From Melampsora larici-populina 98AG31 (lineage: Eukaryota > Basidiomycota > Pucciniomycetes > Pucciniales > Melampsoraceae), in NCBI RefSeq assembly GCF_000204055.1, contig NW_006768815.1:502999-566998 (forward strand): a DNA stretch of 64,000 bases. The letters run 5' to 3'. Position 1 is the stretch's first letter, and every line of letters starts with the position of its first letter. The notes under the pieces are model-generated. The model was given only the letters and a program-made list of their open reading frames with translations. It was not told the DNA's origin and did not search any database. A program made the position numbers and the translations under genes. Shown piece after piece: positions 22,438-33,403 of the stretch.

Positions 22438-24749
22438 CTAACCCAAGCTCCATACAGCGCAGCGCACACTAGAGAAAGTGAACGAGAAAAACAAAACAGG
22501 AACACCAACACATTTATGTTGTCTGGGGCAAGCATCGCCAAGAGAACAATGACCAAGATTGAACGCAAAACAATACGTTTCTGCTTCTTTTTTGACGCCT
22601 CTGGTGTCTTCCACGCCAAAACCGCTCTTATATTTGTAATTATGATCGTAAAACAGAGGAGAGTTTTGGGGTTTTTGATGGAATTGACTTCTTTGATTAG
22701 AAAACTGACGGTTTGGACCCTGATAAGGTCTAGCGCTCGTCGAAGCTTCTGGCTGACGATTTTGAGGTTTGTACGCATCTGCCATATAATTAGATGAGAG
22801 AGTTGATAATGACTTATGATCAAAATCTCCAAACGAAAGATATTCTTTTGAAGCAAAGTTTCGACGGAGTGCTGCATCAAAATTTGCAACACACATCCAA
22901 TCGGCCTTCCTTCCATCAGACATAAACCGTTCTTTGATAAAATCCGCGTATTGTTTAAAATCGTCGTAGCAACTCGGAAAGGCTTCTTGATAAGTTCTTT
23001 GTAAAATGTCAAAATAGTAAAACCATTCCTGTGCGTCGAGGAGTTTTTCAGACAAAGCTTTGTTCTGGAGGGAAAGATTTTTATCGCGCCCATCCACAAT
23101 GAGAGGAGCTGTATACACTACACCAGATTGCAAATTTACCGCTGAGTTTAGAAAATTAAAAAGACATAGAAAATTGTACACAAGGCAGAAGGGGTCAAAA
23201 AAATATGGAAAAATAAGGGTTGCATTCCCCTGTGTGTGCCCATCATTTTGCATATTTTTAAATATTTTTACGGCAGCAGTGTATATCAGGTCAGAAACTC
23301 AGTTTATGTCCAAAACTGGCAGTCATGGAGGCATTCACCTTGTGAGACCAATAAAATTGTCAATTTTGTGTCAACATCTGGAATGTCTGCCCATTCTGAA
23401 AGCTGTGTGTTTAATTGACCAGATACACATTAGAATGAGTAGTGTGTGTCCAAAAATGACAAAGGTGCGGCAATCACTGTCCCCAACAGCAAAGCTAGAA
23501 AAGCTTATAAATCTGTTCTGCCAGGGTTTTAGCATCCAAATGGAAACTGTAGATCCAGTAAGTGGCTTTCATAATGTGCAACGGCCAGTCTGATAGAAAG
23601 AAAATTGTTGTATTTGTGATTGTTGAAAAGTTTCTGCCCAAGCCTGGGTAGTTTTGGACAAAATTTGAGTTTCTGACCAAATACACCACAAAATCATTTT
23701 TCTAGGTAACATCTTCAAAACTCAAGGTAAAAATATGAAAAAATATGCAAAATGATAGCAACTCACAGAGTGATTTAACCATATTTTTTCAAATTTTTCC
23801 TACCTCTCATGCATTGCTGAGAATTTTCTACATCTTGACTTTCCTGAACTCCATGGTATATTATTGATTTGGTGTAGTGATAGCCTTTCTGTTTAGCCAA
23901 ATACTCGCCTTTGATTCGCCGTAAATCAATGTATTCACCCTCCAATAGATCTTTCGTAAGAGTTTTCGGAAAGTCTGAAGGTCTGACACTTGCATTCAAA
24001 CCTTTAACTGCCAGAGAGATGCTAGAAGCATAACCCCTCTTTGCTTTAGAAAATCTAAGGGCACCCGGAGTATACGAAGCCTCTGAATTAGGTCCAGACT
24101 CTGCTCTGGAAGACCAGTCGAATCTTTTCGTCTTCTTAGCATTTTTGATGTCGTCCGAGTCGTCGGAGCTGTCAGATTCAAGATCTGTATGATTCTGATG
24201 TTTCTTATGTTTGTTTCCTCTTTTTTCGACATGAGGAGGTGTTGATTTCGAGCGCTGAGAAGCATCCTTTTTTCCACCAGACTGTTCTTCCAACAAGTTC
24301 CTAGCGATTTGAGCCAGGTCAATCTCCTCTTGAGTGAGGATATGCACTCTAGGGGAAAGCCGCTTGCTTCCGTGACGACTAATCTCTTTACTTTTATCTT
24401 TCTCTTTATCAATAACAATATCATCCGGAAAAGTTGGATTAGAAGAGAGATCAAAAACATAAACTGGATCATCTTGCGATTTAACAGTACTAGTGGGAAT
24501 TGGACCTTCATTAATATGAACAGGACCACCATTATCTTTATCAGATTCGATAAGATCTGATGCGAACTTGGACCATTGTCGGTACCAATTCGGAGTAACA
24601 AAGGGGACGATCTCGGAGAATAACGATCGCATTTCTGCCATAGACTTGGCATTGGAGCCTCCGCCCGATTCATAACCGGAGGACAGGGCTGCCAACTTGT
24701 CAGCCACCACTTTAGCACCTTCGTAATCGAAGTTATCATCATCACTCAT
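22438..24749 (-). CDS. Ngaro Gag-like protein, two exons
   Basis: Exon 1 (24749-23814) starts MSDDDNFDYEGAKVVADKLA and is acidic and Ser-rich, with long disordered parts, then EGEYIDLRRIKGEYLAKQKG. Joining the donor AGAG|GTAGGA at 23813 to the acceptor CTCAG at 23142 keeps frame and gives MR-AVNLQSGVVYTAPL. Exon 2 (23141 to about 22438) continues with NLSLQNKALSEKLLDAQEW and a Gln/Asn-rich segment. It ends near a CCCH-type zinc finger, CFAFNLGHCSLGDACPRQH, as expected for a nucleic-acid-binding Gag. The exact C-terminus and the link to the RT frame (22247-22437) are unclear. Confidence 0.7.
23143..23813. repeat. Inverted-repeat element forming a 671-bp intron in gag
   Basis: On the minus strand the segment starts GTAGGA and ends TTTCTAAACTCAG, a valid GT-AG intron with a branch-like CTAAAC. 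Inside are long imperfect inverted repeats: about 23196-23335 against about 23640-23795. CATCATTTTGCATATTTTT pairs with AAAAATATGCAAAATGAT, and GGTCAGAAACTCA pairs with TGAGTTTCTGACC. This is the shape of a non-autonomous DNA transposon or introner-like insertion. Most introns in the window are 50-100 bp, so this one is exceptional. Confidence 0.65.
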
Positions 24750-24850
24750 TGAAATTTATTAAAAATAGATGAAAACGGTTTATTAAGATGAAACGGTTTT
24801 TTAGAACGGTTTTTTAGATAAGATTGATATATTTTGTACCTTTATTGCGA

Positions 24851-25099
24851 GAAAATTTTTTGATTTAGAACTAAGATGTATAACGAGCTAGATGATAAAC
24901 CTGAGATCGAATGTTTGAGACTTCGATGAAGGAGAAGCGATGGAAGTTGGTAAAGGTAATGGACAAATGGTATGATGTCATACCTATAGAACGGAAGTTA
25001 ATATTATAGATATCCGACCCGTCAGTTACTAACAAACATGTAATGTAAATAACCAACTTCTCCCATTCCACTAGGTTAATAACTCGTTACCAACAGCGA
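24851..25099. repeat. Ngaro split direct repeat, 249-bp type, outer copy
   Basis: Matches 18756-19004 over its whole length with very few differences. It forms the 5' end of the element in coding direction. The host hAT sequence resumes at 25100 with TTCATTAATTT. Confidence 0.85.
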
Positions 25100-27170
25100 T
25101 TCATTAATTTATTTTGATTCCTTACTTTTTTTTCTTGTTTTGGTTTTCTAGGTAAAACCCCTCAGCAGAGCCAAACTCAAGGAGGCCCTAATCTGTATGG
25201 TTATCAATGGAGAGGTCCTGGGCTCATGTGTTGACACAAAGGAGTTCAGAGAGATCATCAAAATTAACATACCCCAGGCTTTCTTGCTTTTATTGAAACA
25301 GACTGCAATATTGGATGGAATCTTGGATCACTTCTCATTAATTCAAGCTCAAATAAGCAAGATGTTCTCTTTGGTCTCTCATGTCTCCATCACGTGTGAT
25401 GGATGGACTTCTACCTCCAACACTGCTATGCTTGGTGTCACTGTTCACTGGATTTCCAAGGACTTTGAACTCCACAGAATCACTCTGGGATTGAAACCAA
25501 TTGAAGGACCTCACACCAGTGCCAACCTCACTGGCTTCCTCAAAAGTATCCTCAATTCCTTTCACATCTCTGAGCAAATTTATTGTATTGCAGCCAATAA
25601 TGTGTCCAACAACACAACCATGGGTCAAAAGCTTGCCATCATGATCCCCCAATTTTACATCATCCAAAACCTCCACAGATGTGTTGATCACATCATCAAT
25701 TGTGTTGCCAAGGCTAGGACAGTGGTTTTCTATCAAAGGGAGCCCCCTCTGATTCATGCACTTGATCCATATTCCACAAAATCAGTCTTATGTTCCATTT
25801 CTTATCATCAAACTCTGATATAAGTATCATTCTCACCAGAATCCAAGGGTTCCACAAAAAAATCAAACACAGTAGTCAGCTCAAGACTTCACTTGATAAC
25901 ACCATTACTGGGTGTGCCACTTTGGCTTGCAAGGTTGGACTTGTTCACAAGGTCTCAACCTGGTGGTCTTCAACTCACTTTTTCTTGCTTGATTTGTTGA
26001 GCTTAGAGTCATGTTGCAGTATAAATTTGACTGCAACCCAGCACTCAAGTGCTTTAAACTTGGCCATGCTGGATGTATTTAAATGAAAAAATTAGTTCAG
26101 TTTTTATTGCCTCTTGCTGCTGTCACCCAAATGATTGAAGCCCATATATACCCAACATTATCCCTTGTTATGCTTGGCTATAAATTCCAGGTGCTATCAA
26201 TGGCTTGTCCATTGGCTTGAACATGTAAGTTTTTTATTTTTATCTTTTCATTTCGTCAGTTCATCATTACTTTCTCTCCTCTGTTTGATGTGTTACTGGT
26301 TAAATCCTTGTGTGTTCTAAGAGGCCTGGGCTGATTATACATGCTAGGCACTCAAAGCTGCAATTGTGTCAATGATAAAGAAAATCTTACATTATCAGGA
26401 GTCAGCCCTGACAACAGTGGTGTGTAATTTTATCGGAACATCATAACAGAAATTACAAACATAAGTACACATATCGACATATTTAGACCTAAAGTAACAG
26501 CTTATTATACCATGTCAAATTCATTGCCCACACAACTGGCTCCTCAGGGAATCTCTTTGTTATTTGTACCCATTCTCTCAAGGGAATATTTGACTGATCT
26601 CTGCTTTGCATCCTTTGGGGCCAGATGATATAATTAAAGTTAATTGGTCTTAGAATTCAGTTGGATCCACAACAGTGGTATCCAGTTCCCTCTGTTTGCA
26701 CCTTCAAACATACCATAAGGAAATTTAGTGAAGGATTTATAAAATTCCTTATGTGGTGTACATATGCACTGCCATTCTTGATCCTTGAATCAATCTCACC
26801 ACAGTCACAGCCCAAACAATGGAATTGCTTGGTTTGGGTGAAGAAGATCTATTCACCTACTCCACTGATCAAGCCTCAAAATTCAAGCCCACTTTTGACC
26901 CTGAAATCAAGGTTGTTGAACCTCAGGAAAATTTTAACCTTGACCAACCTCAACCTCACATCAAGTGTTGCAAAATGGTTTCAATTAAACACAACACCAA
27001 GGAGTATCTCACTGCACCTCAAGAAGATGAGATCTGAAAAACTCTTGTTTACTGAGAAAGTCCAGGGCGCCACTGGCAAAATCTGGCACTTGTGGCAAAG
27101 GCAATGCTTGTGATTCCTGCCATGTGTGCGCCTTCTGATCAGAGAACATTTTCTGATGCTATAAGGTCTT
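25100..27170 (+). pseudogene. hAT transposase relic, 3' part
   Basis: After a T-rich intron end (TTTTCTAG) the frame reads VKPLSRAKLKEALICMVING, a typical hAT segment. SITCDGWTSTSNTAMLGVTV with the first catalytic Asp follows. The second acidic position, normally DNASNN, is read as NNVSNN, so the Asp has become Asn. The frame then shifts near 25800, continuing with VGLVHKVSTWWSSTHFFLLD (the W-R-S-T-type motif). At 27060-27165 the C-terminal dimerisation motif appears as LVAKAMLVIPAMCAPSDQRT followed by FSDA. Stops and shifts show that it is dead. This is not the same family as the hAT at 49.7 kb. Confidence 0.7.
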
Positions 27171-27431
27171 ATTGAAGTAGATTCTTTTAATTTTTAGAGT
27201 GCCTTCAAGAATGTTCTTCATTTCTAAGTAGGCTCTTAGAGGTTCTATAGCTTTTTATATACACAAGTATTCAAAGTGAAGTCTCAGCTTTTTCATTTCA
27301 AGTAGTCTTTCTACTTTTTTTTACTTTCTAAGTTGCAGGTTTCTTAAGAAACATGTCTATCAACTTGAAATACAGAGACATCAATTGTTTTCGCCCCTAT
27401 ATGGAGTGTTTTTGCCCTGCTTCTGAGCCTT

Positions 27432-27593
27432 AGTGGCTCTCAAACCTGACCCAGTTTCAAAAAACCCGGTTGCCCCAGTTGAATTTTTGGCTGGGAGCTG
27501 TCAACAAATGTCAACTTGATGCACAAAGTTACTGCCAAAAAACAACTGGGTCAACTGGGTTTTTTGAAAACCGGGGCAGGTTTGAGAGCCACT
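27432..27593. mobile_element. MITE with about 50-bp terminal inverted repeats
   Basis: AGTGGCTCTCAAACCTG at the left end is exactly mirrored as CAGGTTTGAGAGCCACT at the right end. Inner parts (CCCAGTT, CCGGTT, GCCCCAGTTG) also pair with gaps. Length is 162 bp. CTT lies on both sides, possibly a 3-bp target duplication. It has no coding capacity. It lies 250 bp beyond the hAT relic and is probably independent of it. Confidence 0.7.
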
Positions 27594-28911
27594 CTTGATC
27601 CGCCCTGAGAGTTTTTTGAGAGGTACTCGAGTTTATCTGGGCCGGGATGAGCTCCGGTGAGGCTCCGTCACACTCAGGGCCGGGTCACAGCCTTAAATTT
27701 ATCACAGCTCATGCAAGAAGATGCAGGAATGAAGAATTTTAGCAAAGCTCCAGACCCAAAGCTCGACCTTTTCAAGCTTTAGCAGAATGTTTATTCGCAA
27801 TGCCAACTTCAAGCATTGACCAAGATGTTTCCCGATTAACTAATCCTGAATCGGGATCACCATTGACACTTTCCAACGCAATTCTTTTCGGTGTTCAAGG
27901 TTGCAAGATTGTTGCACTGATCACTTTCTAATGATCAAACCATGCATCATCCTCGCCACAGTTCGTGCAGCTCTCAATATGTTGAGATTCAAGGACCAAG
28001 TGACACTCAAAATCCCATTCCACATATGAACTTCTCTCGACTGCCATTCATCAGATCTAACCTTCTTCCTGGCATTCCTATCGATGTCAATGTGTTGTCT
28101 TTCTTGTGTGGCTACACCCGCATGGTTTGGGCCGTCAACGTGCACGAATTAGGTCCATTTTCCTCATCCTAACTTTTACAACAAGCGTTTTTCGCTTTCA
28201 TCAGATTGCCTCAACATGGCATGATTTGACAAATCGTTCCTTGACCGTTGATAATGGCCCTTACCTGCCTTGTATTCATTTGGTAGATTGTGATCTGAGT
28301 TGACGAGTTAGTTGGATCATGAGATCAAGACTCGCCATCTATTTACTTTACTTGTGCCTTACTCTCTTGAGAATGATCGTATAAGAATAGGATAACTTTG
28401 CTCAACAGTTTTGAAGTCCCTCATCGCCTCATCTTCAAATAACTTTCCAAACTTATCATACCAATTTTAGCTAGCACTGCTTCTTGATTCTCATTTACCT
28501 TTTCAATCGCCTCAAGTAAGTCAAGACATTTTTTTATCGCTCAAGTGGTGATACACTATATTTCCCATTGTTCTTTAGTATAAGCACTCACAAATTGTTT
28601 GTTCTTCGTTTATCGATTTCCTTTGATGTCTTATCTTAGATCATCAAACCTTTGGACACCTTCGAATCCTTTCTTTGAAGATCTTCTCCATCATCATCGC
28701 TCGTCGCCCTCGTCTCATCAACAACACATCTTCATCAACTTTCCTACCCAAGCTCACCTTTCGGTTCAGGTACGTGGATTTTATCTTGTTCTGTAAGTTT
28801 TTATTTCACTTGTCTTTCTACTGTCCTATAACCATTGGAATCCGACGATCCTGATCATCTGCATTTTTTTTCACAGTCTTATTCTTTTCTATACTTCCTT
28901 CTATCATCAAC
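27594..28911. other. Flank and upstream unit of family copy B2
   Basis: 27600-28100 holds no gene I recognise. From about 28130 to 28900 the DNA repeats the family's upstream unit: TTGATAATGGCCCTTACCTG, CTCTTGAGAATGATCGTATA, then B-type leader sequence with possible 5' UTR splice donors (AAGTAAGT, AGGTACGT). The short ORFs on both strands are shadows. Confidence 0.5.
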
Positions 28912-30066
28912 ATGTCTTCCACTTCTACTTTACGACTACGACCAGCTCCTCAAGCCGAAATGTCTCGAAAAACTACATGGACAAAATGTGTGGCCAAATG
29001 TCACCTTGAAAGGGAACGACCCGATTTCGCTCCAAGTCAACTACAAACAATCGCGGTTTATTATAACCATGAACAAAATCTTAAACTCTTGCGAAGCATC
29101 GACCCGTTCAGTTCAAGAGGAAGGAAACTCAACAAATCTCAAACCTTGACTCCCCGACAAATCATTCACAAACCTTACTTCAATCAAGAGTTGTATCAAG
29201 AATATCGTCAAAGGAAGAGATCCAAGAAGTGGTCAAGAGAGATCCGCACGCGAGAGAGACACGCGAAAATTATCAAAAACGATTCCAAGAGTGTTTTCGA
29301 AATCCTTTCTGAACTTTGAATATCACTTATAAATCGACGTAAGGAATTCGAAGAAGGAGCATCAGCTTATTTATCACAAGTCATACCAAAGCAAGAGTCA
29401 GATGAAACAAACGTCAAATCCAAGGACCAACCGATCATAAATCACACTCCAACACACCTGGAAGTTGAACAGCAACAAGAACAACAGTTGCAGCTGCAAT
29501 TGTTGCAACAACAACAGCAAGAGGTACTAGCTGAGCAAAAACGACAGCATGAAGCTAAGCAAGAACAAGAGCACCAACTGAAAATCCTTCAACAACAACA
29601 ACAGGAAGAGCATCAAAGACAGCTCTATCACCAGCAAGTAGAAGACCAACAACATCAAGCGCAACAAGCGCAACAAGCCCAGCAAATTCAACAACTTCTC
29701 CGACCTCCACAAGCTCAGACATCGTGCCAAACCCGCACAGGAACAAGACCTCCATCAAATGCTAGCTCTCTGGGACCTACACCTCCTGTCATGACTTCAA
29801 CACCTATCGCCTGGGTAGTTGCAGCAGCAGAGAAGATAGCTTCACTTCGAAACACGGCCAAAGATCCGGTTTGTCCAGAGGTAGAAATGGTAGATGTTTT
29901 TCTTCCGATTCTTGTGGAGGAGGATCGAATGGATTTGGAACACCAAGATGGTGTTGCTGATGATGATAAGATGATCATTGATGGGGTTTAGATGGTTCAA
30001 ATTGATCCAGATTGTGTGATGATGGACGTCAAACTTGTATCTGATGAAGATTGCATTATGCAATAA
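28912..30066 (+). pseudogene. Local family, long Gln-rich form, copy B2 (nonsense codons)
   Basis: One frame runs from ATG at 28912 to TAA at 30064-30066, interrupted only by TGA at 29317 and TAG at 29989. The N-terminus has TTWTKCVAKCHLERERPDFA, then PYFNQELYQEYRQRKRSKKW (basic), SKSVFEILSEL, the TGA, then ISLINRRKEFEE and AYLSQV. A long Gln-rich coiled-coil-like segment (about 29450-29700) follows, then IAWVVAAAEKI and DRMDLEHQDG with an acidic end. The TGA stands where copy A1 has CGT and where CGA would be expected, so a CpG transition is likely. Apart from the two stops the frame is clean, so the gene died recently or is read through. The 5' 135 codons alone could make a short protein. 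Confidence 0.6.
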
Positions 30067-30753
30067 GCTGTCTTTCTCTTAACGTTTTTGTTTCTTCTTG
30101 CATGGTCCTCATTTACTTGATTTTTCGAATTTTATCTCTTGTGGACTTGCATAGTTTCATTTTTTTTGTTCATATTCAATACCTTTTTCATGCTTTGGTT
30201 TCTTTCTTATAAGTGTTTAGTTGTTTACCTTTTATCTATCTTTGAAAGCAGTGGGGATCAGTTCAGTCCTCTGCATTTAATAATTTCAAAATTACATCGT
30301 CAATTTTTCCTACACTGAGGTCAAATAAGCCTCTTAACTTGCTTCACCGTCACGTTCATAACTTGACTGTGGTGGTTTTTTCACTAAATACGAAGGAATT
30401 TCTCCAGAAAGGGATGGTGTGTCCCTTGAAGACCATGTCACCCTATGGAGCTCATTGAGGTCCAGCAGACCCACCGGGCCTCACTTGAGCACTACCTGAT
30501 GGTCAAAGGTGCAATTGAACTTTCAAGGTGCACGCATTGCCCTCACACATGCTCATCAGTTGGATTATATGCATTCCCTGAATCAGAACCTCACAAGATT
30601 TTAGCTTAATCATCCTATTTCTTATTAATCAAGAATATACAAAACAAAACTCGTAGAAATGATCCTTATGAATCATGATAGAAAGAAATGAGAAAGAAAA
30701 AAATCATTCCAGATTTGTGGATTAAATTAGAATCACTGAGGTACATGATTGAC

Positions 30754-31083
30754 TCATGGAGTTCCTGGAATTCCGCTATAAGCAGAACCGCCCTTTGAAG
30801 GATTGCTTTTTCTACCATCATCATCGCGACCTCCTGAAGGTCCACTTGCTCGTTTTTGATACGTTGAGATAATGTGGTGTTGGATCTGGATTAAAATTTG
30901 ATAAAATGCAAGTAAAGTTGAAATTTTCAGTTCTTTGAAATCTAACTGGTGATAAAAAGTTTAACAAAAACTTACAGGTGTCAAATCTCTTTCTTCCAAA
31001 TCATTAAATTTTATAATTGGTGATCCATTACAAAACGAAACCAAAAGCACAAATATTAAAGCAAAGTTCATTGAATTGAACAT
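30754..31083 (-). CDS. Small secreted protein (effector candidate), 79 aa
   Basis: Two exons (31083-30976 and 30885-30754) join at GTAAGT...TCCAG in frame. The N-terminus MFNSMNFALIFVLLVSFCNG is a clear signal peptide with likely cleavage after CNG or GSP. The mature part has LEERDLTP, then a Lys-Arg pair (STYQKR-ASG) that would suit Kex2-type processing, then a Gly/Ser/Asp-rich end (SGGRDDDGRKSNPSKGGSAY) closing PGTP. It has a single Cys, in the signal region. The start at 31083 is chosen because the signal peptide begins there; an upstream in-frame Met at 31197 would bury it. It lies convergent to B2, and relics lie at 16.8 kb and 7.0 kb. Many rust effectors have this form, but no function can be given. 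Confidence 0.7.
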
Positions 31084-32488
31084 TGTGTGCGAGTGAGATT
31101 TGTTTGATTTCTTTTGGAAAGTGAGTTTGTGAGACCAAGTCAGAAAGAGATTTAAAATAAAACGGAGATTTTCTTTAAGAAAGACGAGTTTATACAAATA
31201 GATGATCTCTGATCAAATGATATCAATTTGGGTTTAATAGAACAACGGGCGAGAAGATAATTCACAAAATGTAGTCAAGCGAGTGCTATTTTATAACCAA
31301 ACCGTCAACTTTTCAAAATCTTCAACATTACCCTTTTGATCAAAACTGCCATGCAAAAACTTATTTCTCAACCCCTGCCAAGTGAAAGTAAAGCAATTAT
31401 CAAAACTTGACCTAGGCAAGTATTGATAAACAAGAACCAAAAGGTACGGCGAAGTTAATGGTGAGTACCCTGGAGGTCTTGGAAGGGTTTGTTTGTCAAA
31501 ATTATTGTTGAGAGTACAAACTCTGACAACACCGAGGCGGATTGTGCCATCACTGGCACCATGAATGCCACAGAGGTGTTAGTGTGATGAATAGACTGTT
31601 GTCATGAGCTTTTCGCGGTCTCTCTTGAGTGCACGATTCGGAATATTTGTGTCATCTTGTTACGCTGCTTTTCATCTGTGTCGCGTCATTTTTTGTTATG
31701 ATTATGAGGTTCTATTCTGAGGTTGTTCGATCATAGGATTATGTGATTGTATTTAGTTTTACTTGTACAAATCTCTAGTTCATCTTTGTATGGAGTTTTT
31801 CTTTCTCTCCCATCGAGTTTTGGGTAATCATAAATCATTTTCGTGTCTTTCAGGAGGAGAAACATTTAGAGCTCAAGTTATTATCTAGGAGATATTTCGG
31901 ATTCAGGTATCTAGGGATCCTGTCTTCTTGAATAATAAGCCAGATCACTAGAGTTAGGTGTTGCGGACCGAGGGATTTTTGTTGAGCCAACTAAATCAGC
32001 ACTGCGGCAGGCATCTGGGAACAGTTGAGAGAGACGTAGACTCAGGTAAGGGAAGGTCCAGGGGGATCGAAACATTGGTGATGTGGGATATATCTCCTCC
32101 GAAACTCAACCAAGCCCACTCGCTGGGTAGCATTAGATGTGTGGACGTCCACTATGGTTTGTAAGGTCAATGGTAGGGCTATGATGTCGATTGTAAGTGA
32201 TAGTGCAGCAGATAACGATCAAATTCATATACCTCATTACCAACATCCTACTACACATTTGGCATCCACGAGTCGAACTTATCATCATAAGTAGTACTTC
32301 GATAGGAATAAGATCAAACCTGACCATTCAGTTCTTCCATATTTCTGTTGCTTTGCTACACAGTCTCCCAAACAATGGTGAATACGGATGAATGATTACA
32401 AGGTTGTGGAATAGAAAGCATGTCCAAGTAAGATGAAACTGGCACGGAGTCAGAACCACCATGAATAAGATTGTATCATTAAAACCAA
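31084..32488. other. Intergenic without a recognised gene
   Basis: 31084-31260 is the upstream region of the secreted-protein gene. 31840-32170 contains a plus-strand ORF (MLRTEGFLLSQLNQHCGRHL and so on) and G-rich words that might come from an LTR-retroelement leader, but I find no protein motif, primer-binding site or LTR end. I see nothing else. Confidence 0.35.
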
Positions 32489-33403
32489 TCATTGATCAAT
32501 ATCAAAAGAGGTTTGTAGAATTCTCCCTTGTTTTCCTTGAAGATTATTCGCAGCAAACCTGACTGCTTCTTGCTCTTGTGGAGACCCTTTGTATCTCAAG
32601 TGAGCTTTCATACCACCACGTCCAGAACAAACTATATCTCCCAAGAGGCAAATATCAAGAGTTACGAATTGATACCTTTCTGGTAATCTAACATCACTGA
32701 TAGCTTCTAGCCCGCGGCCATCAGTCTTTCATAAAGAAATCATGTCAATCTCATGATGCATTTATACTAAGTCAGTCAATCACTTACGGCTGTTCCAGCA
32801 TTTTCTAGTGATCCTGGAGTGCGATATGGATTACCATACATCACAACAGCCACCACATTTTTATCTTGCATTTCATCTCTCATCAATGAACGTACAACTC
32901 CCATAGCACCTTGAGAATAACCAATTAAAATAAATGGTTGATTTGGACACCTTTTATCAATCGATTCAACGTATCTGATTGTATCGTCTGCAGCTGTTAA
33001 TGGTCCCGTTATGAAATCCATAGTTGCTGGATAAATTACTTCATAATTTTTTCCTCCTGGTACTGTAGATAAGACCCCTTTGATAAAGCCTGAGCAGCAT
33101 ACTGGATGCGTTTGAGGTTCACTGGTACCTCTTACTGAAATGATCTATTTCAGTTGAAGAGAAAAAGAGTCAAGTCAAATGTTACTTGGGTTTTGGGAAG
33201 TAAGAGTCAGATGCAAGGCAGAAAGTTCAACATATGTGAACATAGCGTACAGTGTAAGAGGGACATTCGTCACTGTCGGAAAGCTTTTGATGCTTCGATT
33301 GCGCCGGTGGCACTTTGGATTGAGAATATGCACCCAAGATGATCAAGACAAAGAAAGCCCGAAGGAAAAAGACAGAGCGTACTAGAGGTAGAATGAATGA
33401 CAT
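32489..33403 (-). CDS. Secreted cutinase-family serine esterase
   Basis: Cutinase-family enzymes hydrolyse plant cutin or acetylated xylan esters outside the cell. Three exons (33403-33251, 33144-32788, 32725-32489) give 248 residues with all junctions in phase 0. Residues 1-27 form a signal peptide (hydrophobic VFFLRAFFVLIILGAYSQ). The mature domain shows CPSYT-IISVRGTSEPQ, the nucleophile in FILIGYSQGAMGVV, then DICLLGDIVCSGRGG carrying the catalytic Asp, and the His in KAHLRYKG. So the Ser-Asp-His triad is complete, and paired cysteines are present around it. It is intact. The split between true cutinase and acetylxylan esterase cannot be decided by eye. It would suit a plant pathogen penetrating or feeding on leaf tissue. 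Confidence 0.88.

Larger units (their letters stand above)
18328..25099 (-). mobile_element. Ngaro-type tyrosine-recombinase retrotransposon
   Basis: This 6.8-kb element is read on the minus strand. Coding order is gag (24749 to about 22440), reverse transcriptase with RNase H (22246-20373) and tyrosine recombinase (20379-19390). The ends are split direct repeats. In coding direction there is a 249-bp repeat (25099-24851), the ORFs, a 122-bp repeat (19126-19005), immediately the second 249-bp copy (19004-18756), a 306-bp A-rich spacer and the second 122-bp copy (18449-18328). This A1-ORFs-B1-A2-B2 plan, without a methyltransferase domain, fits Ngaro/PAT-like elements of the DIRS order. The element sits inside a hAT relic. 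The two copies of each repeat look nearly identical, so insertion is fairly recent, yet the recombinase and RNase H frames are broken. Confidence 0.85.
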
